Assembly (NCBI RefSeq): GCF_020382885.2 | Contig: NC_058493.1 | Location: forward strand, 27,782,999 to 27,846,998 | Direction of reading: 5' to 3' | DNA: 64,000 bases | From: Scatophagus argus | Taxonomy: Eukaryota > Chordata > Actinopteri > Scatophagidae | Shown here: piece after piece, positions 54,615-64,000 of the stretch | Position numbering within the stretch: the first letter of the stretch is position 1 | How the letters are laid out: each line of letters begins with the position of its first letter | The notes under the pieces: generated by a model | Databases searched by the model: none | What the model saw: only the letters and a program-made list of their open reading frames with translations | What the model was told of the DNA's origin: nothing | Position numbers and translations under genes: made by a program

Positions 54615-57600
54615 ATGAAAGATGTTACTGGGTACCTCAAACAACAACAGAGCAACAGCTCCACGCCGGAAATGGCGGCGGAGTGGCACACGTTGGAGGA
54701 GTTTTACAACAAAAGGTAAATACTGTGCAAGTCAGCTAGCTAATGTTGTAATGCTCTGCTAACGCTAGGCTAGCTAACGTTAGCTAGCTCATTCATTGGA
54801 AATGCACGCTGAGTCATGCACGGAGCTAGCGTTAGCTGAGGTTTGACTACCGTTAGCCGCAAGTTTATTCTGAAAGATCAGAGCGGCAGTTTGGCTTCAA
54901 ATATTAACTGTGAACACATTAATCATTGAAGTTAGAAAAATGCTATTATATCAGACTAAGGCTTTGAAACCAGCTCCAGACAATTGGGTTTGGAAGGCAA
55001 AGTTTATCAATCTGTCACAAGTTTTCCTAGCGGGTTGCTAGCGTGGATGCTAGGATGAATCGGTACACTGTAAGAATAGTTTGATTTAGTGCATATCTCT
55101 GTGATGTTAAGCTGGAAATAAGCTTGACCTTGAGGGGATGGAACTTTGCTCCCTCAAATACAAATGACCACCGCTTGCTAGCAGTTTTAATAAGTAATAA
55201 ATGTTTACTTGGTTTGAGAAACAAGAGACTCGGCTTGACACATTAACATGAGAACCTTCTATCATAAACAGTTTCTGTTAAAAAGTTTGTATACCTTTGG
55301 AACTTTCCATATTTTTACAACACCTGGCAACACAATTATAACAAACATGAAGACCTGCATCTGTAGCTCCGGGTGCTTGTTTGTTAATTTTCTGACTCAA
55401 ACAAAAATGTTTACTTGTTTACCTCGTCAGACGGCTGCAGTTCAGGTGGGTCGGTGACTAAAACAGACACTTCTTTTTTAACTGACAGATTGTGGCATCA
55501 GTTGACCCTGAAGCTGACAGACTTTGTTAAAGATCCTTGCTTCAAAACAGGAGATGGCCTCATACAGGTAACGACATGACAGTCACACGTGTTTATGGAC
55601 TGTGGCCCACAACAGATGAGGGTACTAACAGAGAGTGAGTGAATTAATTAATGGTAATTAGTAGCTGTTGAATTCTCCTTAAACCAGTCAGAATAGAACT
55701 TGGCCACAGCACTCGTATTGCATGAGCATTGAGGACACCATGTGAGAGACTTTAAAATACACAAATACACTGTTGTTTGAATTTGTTTTGTTGCTGTTAA
55801 TACAGTTTGTTTTGTTTTGTTATGAACAGGCACATCTCTGTAAGATTATGCAGTGTTTTTAAAATCATTATCATGATACTGACATCAATATTTTGTGATA
55901 TTGATATTTACCATGATATGAATTACACATAAAATAATCAAAATGATGGTTAAAGTAAAGAACTGTGATCTACTTTTTTATATTACATTAGACAACAATT
56001 TGAACCCCAAAAGAGTCATTCATCGTCATAAAAGAAAAGCATTTAAGAAGCTGGACAGACAAAATGTTTGATAATTTTAATTTAAAAATGACTGAAACAA
56101 TTATCCAAATTAGCTATAATCAGATAATTTTCTTTTAATTTACTAATTGATTAGTGAGCTAACTGTTTTTCCCCCCTTTTAAAGCTTTATGAGAATTTCC
56201 TCAGTGACTTCGAACACAGGTGAGTCTGCCCATGTAACACCTGCCACGTCAGTGTTTTCTGGTTGTTGTCCTGTTGTGATGCTAATTTGTTATTTTCACT
56301 CCCTTATCAGAATCAACCCACTGTCCCTCATGGAGATTATACTGTACGTTGCCAGACAGATGCAAGGTAAGAACACCCTGATGCAGCAGGGAATATTTAT
56401 TAGCAAAACACATACCAGCCCCACACCATATGTTTATAGTATTTACAAGAATGTTTTTGTTTTTTTTTTTTTGGCAGATCCCAAAGAGGCCATCACTTTT
56501 CTCGAGAAGACCAAGGAAAAGGTACGTGGACTGACACCACCAGCAGAGACTTTGAATGGAACCTGAGACGCAACAGTTCTGCAATAAATTATACCTTCAA
56601 AAAAGTTCTAATGTTTGTTTTTAATGTAAACTATTTTAGAGAAGTCATTTTGAGGGTGTAGTTTTTGGTGCAGTTAAATTGTGTCATTTTATACTAAGAA
56701 GTGTGTGCAGTACTTTCACCTCCGTATTTATATCAGTGAGGGAGGCTAAATATCAGAAACATCTGTCAGTGTTATAAAGCAATTCAACAGCACCACAAAA
56801 TGCAGCCTCCTATGTTGTTACAATAAAGTAACCTCGTCTGCCACACTGGCAGGTTAATGTTTGTACCAAAATATTCACAAAAAGTTTCTTGAGGTGCACC
56901 TCCTGAAGTCTGAAATGTTTACACGTTAGCCAGTAAAAAATATTCTTGGCCAGTGGATTTCATCTACCAGTCAGCTCGACTGGTGAGTCAGAGAGTGTCT
57001 GACACTGTGTGTGACGGGAGAATATTTTCTGTGGGATGGTTTTATTCGATTGCATTAGTTTAAGGTGAATGTACTTAACAACCTGTCAGCTGAGTGTAAA
57101 TAATGAATTCAGTGAAGTGCACTTTTGATCAAACTTGGATATGTCTCTGTTTGTTTCAGGTGAAAAGCAGCGAGGAAGCCGTCATTCTCTGCAAGACGTC
57201 AATCGGCAGTCTTAAACTGGAAATCAATGATCTTCCTGCCACAAAGGTAAAAGAAAGCTCGCAAAAAACGTGCCTCACACTTCGTTCAGATATAACACGT
57301 TAGCGCGTTGCTGCTGGTAACGTTCACACGTCATGTGTGGGAAATAAAGTGACTGCAGTGCACGCTGTGTCGCACGTGTGAGTGTGTAATTCCTTTCTGA
57401 CTGAAATAACTCGTCAGAGGCTGAAGAAAAAGCAACAGAACATACACAGCTGTTCTGAACTGTTGGCAGCAGACGTTTGAGGCCCTGACCCAGTTGAAAA
57501 CAGTCTAAATAACCACTTATTGCTTCTTTGTCTTTGAACTTCCAGAAAATCATTGAAGACGTTGAGGAGATGTTGAATAACTTGCCCGGCGTGACGTCGG

Positions 57601-59523
57601 TGCACGGCCGGTTTTATGACCTCTCTAGCAAATATTATCGCATCATCGGGAACCACGCTGCCTACTACAAGGACGCTCTGCGCTACCTCGGATGTGTAGA
57701 CATCAAAGACCTTCCAGGTGAGCAAAGGCATGATGGGAAACGAGACTCGGGAGAAGCACAGGACGTCGTTCGTGTTAATGTGTGAATGACTGAATGCTGT
57801 TGTTTACTCCACAGAGACGGAGAAGCAGGAGAGGGCTTTCACACTGGGGCTGGCGGGACTCTTGGGGGAAGGAGTTTATAACTTTGGCGAGCTGGTGGGT
57901 CTGAACGCCGTGGTCATCGTGTGTTGTTTGTCACGAGGAAGCTTTTCAGCTGAAGCTTGACCACATCTGCTGTTGTGTCTTTGCAGCTGATGCATCCTGT
58001 GCTGGAGTCCCTGAGGAGCACAGACAAACAGTGGCTCATTGACACACTATACGCCTTCAATGCAGGCAACGTGGAGAAGTTCCAGGGCTTCAAGTCTGCC
58101 TGGGGCCAACAGGTGACTATAAACACCTGTGTTTCCTCTGTTTTTATAAGAATTTCCTGGTATTTAATTTGATGAGATCAGCCTGCTTTAGCTCTGTGAC
58201 TGGATGCCGTCTGGTTGGCAGCTCTGATCAAGACAAGACGACAGCTTTAAACCTCTTCAGCTGTGGATTACTGCACTGAACCAACCACAGTCATGAAAAA
58301 CTAAGATTTTAAAACCTCACTTTCTGTTTACGTGTCCCTGACACAGTCACATGATGTCAGTGCTGATTGTCTGGCGACTGTCTGATCTTATTCTTCTCTC
58401 TTGGTGGTAGCCTGACCTCGCAACACATGAAGCTAAACTGATGCAGAAGATCCAGCTGCTTTGTGTGATGGAGGTGAGACCAAAAAGGACTCCAGATGGC
58501 GACATCAGCACCCACAACAGAGACATTTAACAGTGAAGTCAGTCAGTTGTTGTAGAATTACAGAACTGCTAGGCTTTGTCCACACATTTAGATATTCTCC
58601 TGAATAGACTTTTCCCCCTCAGCTAAAAAATCGTCCTGCCTCTGTTTTCCAGAAAAACTCTCAGGCCTTGTCCACATGTATGCAGATATTTTGCAAAAAT
58701 GTTCCCCTTTGTTTTGACTCCTTCCTGACACAAATGACGTTTGTCTCCTCTGACCGGAGCATAACAACACAGTCAACACCAAAAAAAATCTGTCTGACGT
58801 TCACAGTTTTCCTCCACTTTGTATGTGACCCTGTGAAGGTTAGAAAACAAGAACATTCAATCATCTAAAATGTCTCCTGTCTTTCCAGATGACCTTCACT
58901 CGTCCTGCAAACCACAGACAGCTCACCTTCACTGAGATCGCTCAGAGTGCCAAAATCCCCGTTAATGAGGTCAGTTGGATGGCAAAGAGTATCTAATCAG
59001 TCCATCAATAAATGTCAATAAAACCCTTTTAGCTCGATCGACTTTGGTTCCTGGACTTTTAACTTGCTGTTTTACTGGCTGCACTGAGCAAACCTTCGAG
59101 TAGTTTTTCCGTTTTATTGGACAAATTGCTTCACGTTTTGTGAGTGTGAAAATGTGCTGCTGGTTTCTGATGCTCTGCAGGTGGAGCTTCTGGTGATGAA
59201 GGCTCTGTCTGTGGGCCTCGTCAAAGGCAACATCGACGAGGTGGACCAGAAGGTGCAGATGACTTGGGTGCAGCCCAGAGTGCTGGACCTGCAGCAGGTT
59301 GGAAACTGCTTATAAAGTCATATTCTAATGTCTTTGGTTCTGACCCGCGGCTGTCGGTCATCAGAAGTGAAAGGTGGTTCAGATGCTACCTGCTGGATTT
59401 ACACTCACCTGCTGTTTCCTGTTTCAGATCAAAGGGATGAAGGAGCGTCTGGACTTCTGGTGTGGAGACGTTAAGAACATGGCCATGCTGGTGGAGCAGC
59501 AGGCCCACGACATCCTCACCTGA
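54615..59523 (+). CDS. psmd13: 26S proteasome non-ATPase regulatory subunit 13 (Rpn9), 13 exons
   Basis: Exons: 54615-54715, 55489-55567, 56185-56219, 56311-56366, 56478-56521, 57160-57246, 57546-57717, 57815-57894, 57987-58112, 58411-58473, 58889-58969, 59181-59297, 59428-59523; 378 residues (human 376), frame kept through every junction. It is a structural subunit of the lid of the 19S regulatory particle. The helical-repeat N-terminal half leads to a PCI domain in the C-terminal half. Near-identical blocks to human include [64 protein letters not shown] and [16 protein letters not shown]. The start [11 protein letters not shown] agrees with human MKDVPGFLQQS. The Q/S-rich stretch after it ([15 protein letters not shown]) is the most divergent part. 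Two donors are weak: GTTGGA after exon 12 and GTCAGT after exon 11. Exon 10 has a TAG acceptor. Confidence 0.97.
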
Positions 59524-59723
59524 ACCAGTTTCCCCCTTCAGTCCACACAGTAAACTCACTTCCTCACAAGCATTTCTGTTTTGTATCTTTCTTTCTGTCG
59601 GATGTTCGCTCTTCTGTTGCCGTCACTGTTTATTACCCGCCTGTAAATCACACTGTGGTATTTTACAAACAACCGCTTGTAGCTGTCCTCAACATGTGGC
59701 CAGAAAATGTTGTGCGAAACACA

Positions 59724-59729
59724 AATAAA
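59724..59729 (+). terminator. psmd13: psmd13 poly(A) signal
   Basis: AATAAA lies 201 bases after the stop codon. It is the first consensus hexamer after the gene. Confidence 0.8.
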
Positions 59730-61259
59730 AATGACCAAGAAAAACAGGTCCAGTTTCTTTAACATGTCAGTTTGGTTTGACTGAGCTTATCCAAATCACC
59801 AATGGTGATTTACAAACTTGTTACCGAGTCACCCGGTTGGTTTGGATTACATACGACAGACCAGATGCTTTGGGATCCTCACTAGGCCTCCGCTCATTCG
59901 ATGGCTGCCTCGAAACTGTTCAGTACTAAACACTGTTGAGGACCATCTTACGCCACGTTGACCTGCACTAAGTTTCTGAGGGAAATCTCGTCCGTTTCAC
60001 TTCACTACTTTTATCTGTCGGCTTCAGTTGCTGTCACGATATTCCCCTACTGACGACAACAAAATGACATCGTGATAATAATAAACGATACCTGATAGTT
60101 AATATGCCTTTCACTGTCATCAATCAGTAATAAAGTCGTATCATAATCAATAACAATACATCAGAATTCATTTGAATCTGCCAAGTTATCAAATGATTGT
60201 GGTGAAATAAAAATATTTGCATTTGAATTAAAGGGTTGAAGTGCTAAGTGGCAGAAAATGGAAGTACTCAAGTAAAGTACAAGTACCTCACGACAGTACC
60301 TGCGTGCATCCTGACGTTTGAAAGTCTGAGCCGTCAAACTCAGGCGTGAGTTCACCTGGTGTGCGAAGTGTTGTTTTCACACTGAATTTCTCACTGCAGC
60401 TTCAGCTTCCATGTTGCCACCCCGAGGCAAACATCTGAAGTCGCTTTCTTTATTAAAATCTAAAAATAAAGCTGCAGAAAGCTCAACGAGAAGAGCAACT
60501 GTTTGACGCGGATCGCATCCACAGCAGGTGAGCAGGTACGGCAACACCACCTGGACAAACCACACGCACAACTGCGTGCTTCCCGAACATCACAATATTT
60601 TAAACTAACAATAAGATAGAACACTTTGTGTACAAGGAGCACGAAAGGAAGAAATAAAAAATGAATACACTTACACAGAAAATACGCGCAATATACCAGT
60701 TATACTCCAAAAAACTTCATGTATCTGTGGCAGTGAGTGCCGTGTAAAGGAAAAGGTGTTCGCGACCCACACGGGGTGCGTTCACTGGACCCCGGGAAGC
60801 CGAAAGTCTTCTGCTGGGCTCCGCTCTTCGGTGTGTTTCCACCACTCTGCAGTGAGCAGAGCTGGTTTTGATGAACCCCTTCTCATCGAGGACTGTGCAG
60901 TCTCTTAGTTGGCTCTCCGTGTTGACTGACGGAAAGGGACTTCACTGAGGTCGGTTGTTGGTTTTGCTTCAGTGAACACTTTGGTCATGTTAAAGCCTGC
61001 ACCCAGCAGCACTGCTGAAGCTCACCAATTAAAATGTTATTATTTGTTTGTTTGCTACATAAACCAACGCGTAAAACCAACATTATGTGGTCTAACAAAG
61101 CGTTGTGCTCATCTCCCTTCCTGGAGTCCGGTCACCTGGGTGTGGTTGCCAGGCAACCATCAGCACCTGAACACCCGTATCACCACGTCGTGCCTTTTGG
61201 TTTTACACTAAGAGTAACACCTTGTTTATTACTGAGCTTTAGAGGTGCTGGTGGGTGAA

Positions 61260-61400
61260 TTTTGTTACAGCTGGACAGAACCAGGCTAGCAGTTTCCCTT
61301 TGTTTCCAGTCTTTATGCTAAGCTAAGCTAACTGGCCTGCTGGCTGCAGCTTCATATTTAGCATACAGACATGAGATATCGTCATTCTCTCCCAGAAATT
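61260..61400 (-). repeat. Dispersed TTAGCTTAGC-type repeat, - copy
   Basis: CAGTCTTTATGCTAAGCTAA, CTGGCCTGCTGGCTGCAGC and TTCATATTTAGCATACAGAC, ending GATATCGTCATTCTCTCCC. It is the best preserved of the four copies in the window. Confidence 0.7.
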
Positions 61401-61480
61401 AATTCAATTCAATTTTATTTAAAGTGCCAACTCATAACAGAGTTATCTCAAGACACTTTACAGGTGTGTAGGTGTGTAAA
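61398..61480 (-). repeat. Common fish repeat tail (AATTCAATTCAATTTTATTT type)
   Basis: AATTAATTCAATTCAATTTT, then TATTTAAAGTGCCAACTCAT and AACAGAGTTATCTCAAGAC. I recognise this as a widespread fish interspersed repeat end, probably of a non-LTR retrotransposon; the class is uncertain. Confidence 0.6.
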
Positions 61481-62849
61481 CAACACATTCACAAGTAAAT
61501 CAGTGTATTGACTGAAATGTGGAACTGTTCCTTTAAATGAAACACAAACACAATGAGAGCGAGATTCACTGACTGGCTGACAACCTCACGTTTCAAAGAT
61601 GATTTCCTGTTCTGTCCTGTACAGAAAACCTGCTGAAGCACAGATGGTGCGCTGAGCTGTGTGTGCGGTGCTCGCGCTGACCTCTGACCTCATCCGTCAC
61701 CTGCCAGCGTGTGCTCAGGTGTGGGACTGCGCCATTATTTTCATTGTTGGTTAGTCTGGTGGTCGCTGTTACACTTAATTAAAATGTTAGGGGGACAAAC
61801 AGACAACAGGAAAACACTGCTGAGAGCAGAAGACGACGTCCTTTAATGTCTTGTCCACCGAGTCATCTATGAAAATTTCAAAAATATAAAACAGAAAGGC
61901 AGCAAATCTCTGGGAAGGGAGAACGTTTGGAGGCCGAAAGGGGGGAAAATGAGAAGAATATGATAAAAATATCAACATTATATTGGAAAAACAGAAACAT
62001 CAAAATATTTAAATAAAGTTGAAAAAAAATATATAAATAATTTCATCGGTTAAAATATTTGCTTTTTCCTGTTAAAAATTATTTCACTTTTTAATTTGTT
62101 CTAAATATTTTAATTTTAAAAATAAAAATGACAAAATCATTTATACATTAAAATTTTTAATGATGAGTCAAATCCTGTCACACAAAAGAAAGAAGAGTTG
62201 AGAAAAATTTAAATTAAAAAAATTATAAAAAACAATAAAAAATAAACAAACAGAATAAATACATAATAACGAATATAAATATACATATCAAATAAATCAA
62301 TCAAGCAACCTTGCGATATTTATTATTTTATTCAGTCTTTTTCATGTTCTCCTGCTTGTAAAGAGGCTGGACTGAGGAAACGTTCGGCTCATCTCATCAG
62401 GCTGGCGTCAGTCGGTTTTCTGCTCACCATATGAACCAACAGATGGTGCGTTCAATGACACAAAGATTTCCAATACCATCATGCTCTGGTTATTGATTAG
62501 AAAAATATTTCCCATATGGCCGCCCCTAACGTGACGAGGACAGCTCGGTCGTCAGATTGTGACGATGTTCTCACTGGCAGAGAGAAAATGATTTGAAGGT
62601 TTGTGGCTGCTTGGAAAAGGTCAGTCTGGGTGCTCAGCGTAGCTCGTTTACAAGACAACAGTGGAAAAAAGGACTACCGGCAATTAGCTTTGGACACAAC
62701 GCCACGAGATCAATGAGCTGGCAAACATCAGGTTATCAGAAAACAGACTGCTGACTGGCCAGGTTTCAGTGTGACGGGCGCAGACTGAAATGAGGCTGGA
62801 TAATTAGGAGAAGCAGGCTGAATCCCCAAAGGGAAAGAGCAGCGAGCGC

Positions 62850-62910
62850 CGCGCATGCATCTACTCGCATCATCCCTCCGTCTCTATCTCTTTAAGAGCC
62901 GAGAGAAGGA

Positions 62911-62943
<33 letters not shown>

Positions 62944-63933
62944 GGAGCGTATGTGGGGGAGGGGTATTGGCTGGGGTGGAACAGTCCTGTAATGAGCAGA
63001 TTTTAGAGGGAGAGAGAGAGAGTGAGGCCGAAAAACACGAGAGGACAGATGACTTGGTGGAATTGGGATACAACAACAATCCGGCTTTAGGCGAGCGCTG
63101 AAATGGAGAGGACAAAGGGAAGAGGAGAGGAATAATTTATTTTTCCTCCTCTGCTTTCTCCTTCACGTCTTCCGGAGAGGAGCGAGCCTCGTCTTTAGCT
63201 CGCAGCAGAGCGGAGAGGAGAAATCCACCGTCCGTGATGTCTGCCGAGGTGTGTGTTTGGATTGGTGGTTTCCGGGCCGTGCTACACCTCCAACTTCTCT
63301 GATTTTTCTTCTTTAATGGTGTACGAGCGCAGCAGCATCCTGTCCTGTATCCCTCTCTGCGAGCCGGTGCGGCAGGGATGTGGAGATGCTGTAATGTCTG
63401 ATTGAGCTGAGCTCGGTTGCTGCTGCCGCCACCGCCGCCACCACCACCGCCGCCGTCACCGCCGCTCTGTGGGCCTCTGGGACTGCTGGAAAAGCACAGG
63501 CCTCGCTTGTCTGGAGCGCCCCGCTGCACGGCTGAGGCGACGGGCCGGCGAGCTCCCCGGCCGCGAGGCTGCGTGGAGCAGGAAGGTGGAGGAGGAAGTG
63601 GAGGAGGAGGAGGATGAGAAGCACTCTGAGCCTGCATGCCCATGGGAAGCAGCATGCACAGCAGCTGCGTTCGTCACTCCAGACCCGTCGCTGAGGCTTA
63701 GACTGCTTCTCCACCGTCAGGCGATGCTCTTTGGCCCACGGCTTGTTGATTTTAAAATGAGGAGCTGGTGTTTTACATCCTAAACTAACAGCAGAACGGG
63801 AGGCCAGGCCCTGCACCTCCATGCTACCAGATTCAGACGAGGCCTCCTCCCTCTTTGCTCCTTCTGAGTGAACCGGGCCCTTGTTTTTTCTTTTTCTTGA
63901 CGTTCTAAGGATTTGCCTAGACCTGTTTCATGC
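62850..63933 (+). promoter_or_regulatory. jph3: Junctophilin promoter and 5' UTR, GC-rich
   Basis: The sequence changes from AT-rich to strongly GC- and CpG-rich. It includes a (GT)n-(GA)n run at 62911-62943, a GA-rich tract at 62990-63030 and 63090-63130, a CCG/CCA trinucleotide run at 63424-63468 and a GGA run near 63585-63615. The start codon of the junctophilin frame is at 63934. Long open frames here on both strands follow the triplet repeats and are not convincing genes. An intron in the 5' UTR cannot be excluded. Confidence 0.6.
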
Positions 63934-64000
63934 ATGTCCACTGGAGGCAGGTTTGACTTTGATGACGGGGGGTCGTACTGCGGGGGGTGGGAGCAGGGTA
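63934..64000 (+). CDS. jph3: Junctophilin, first 22 residues, cut by the window end
   Basis: The frame opens MSTGGRFDFDDGGSYCGGWE and continues QG before the window ends. This is the diagnostic N-terminus of junctophilins, the start of the first MORN repeats. Junctophilins tie the plasma membrane to the ER or sarcoplasmic reticulum through N-terminal MORN repeats and a C-terminal anchor. The family members I remember begin MTGGRF (JPH1), MSGGRF (JPH2), MSSGGRF (JPH3) and MSPGGKF (JPH4). The extra residue after MS and the Ser in GGSYCGG fit JPH3 best. The family is nearly certain; the paralogue is not. Confidence 0.8.
   Translation, partial: MSTGGRFDFDDGGSYCGGWEQG

Larger units (their letters stand above)
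59750..62850. other. Intergenic DNA between psmd13 and the junctophilin gene
   Basis: No gene is recognisable. It holds two dispersed repeats (61260-61400 and 61398-61480) and an extremely AT-rich block at about 61950-62310 with runs of AAATAT and TTAAAAAT. The 62330-62880 part is unique and may contain promoter-distal elements for the gene to the right. Confidence 0.55.

Noticed and set aside
63137-63822. Two overlapping minus-strand frames of about 170 residues in GC-rich DNA
   Set aside because: They are low-complexity translations of CCG and GGA triplet runs in the junctophilin 5' region, antisense to it.

Overview
This is a vertebrate nuclear sequence, almost certainly from a teleost fish and probably a spiny-rayed (percomorph) one. 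Genes are split by GT-AG introns. CA/TG microsatellites are dense. Tc1-like, hAT-like and tRNA-like SINE-type repeats common in fish are scattered throughout. Each recognised protein is closest in my memory to fish or mammalian orthologues. The genus cannot be told from the sequence.

Layout, left to right. At 416-508 there is a possible last coding exon of an unidentified gene, directly behind a 31-bp minisatellite. From about 1 to 10 kb is intergenic DNA with repeat fragments and a few blocks that look conserved. ctsd (cathepsin D, + strand) has nine coding exons at 10173-17771. cdhr5 (cadherin-related family member 5, - strand) has fourteen coding exons at 19985-31939. The two genes converge, and their poly(A) signals are about 90 bp apart. 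cdhr5 introns hold a short Tc1-type element and a Tc1-type element that has itself been split by a hAT element. From 32 to 39 kb is intergenic DNA rich in simple repeats and Tc1-type deletion derivatives. drd4 (dopamine receptor D4, + strand) has four coding exons at 39464-45528, with a likely long 3' UTR to about 47.8 kb. sirt3 (mitochondrial NAD-dependent deacylase, - strand, 51390-53883 plus a 5' exon near 54.6 kb) and psmd13 (26S proteasome lid subunit Rpn9, + strand, thirteen exons, 54615-59523) are head to head on a shared promoter. The window ends 67 bases into a junctophilin gene, probably jph3, preceded by a GC-rich promoter and 5' UTR.

The gene content (ctsd, cdhr5, drd4, sirt3, psmd13) matches a set that lies in human 11p15.5, so the window is a conserved-synteny block with one visible addition (the junctophilin). 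The proteins do not form one pathway: lysosomal proteolysis, brush-border adhesion, dopamine signalling, mitochondrial deacylation, proteasome assembly and ER-plasma membrane junctions. Regulatory links that can be seen are a TFEB-type (CLEAR) box before ctsd, the bidirectional sirt3/psmd13 promoter and the ctsd/cdhr5 tail-to-tail arrangement.

No CRISPR array, phage, operon or clearly new multi-gene system is visible. The most unusual items are the mucin-less cdhr5, the 26-unit minisatellite with acceptor-like unit ends in ctsd intron 2, the near-identical inverted Tc1-type copies around the 5' half of cdhr5, the nested transposons, the unresolved sirt3 start, and the possible terminal exon at 416. 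All exon joins were deduced by eye from reading frame, splice consensus and remembered family sequences.
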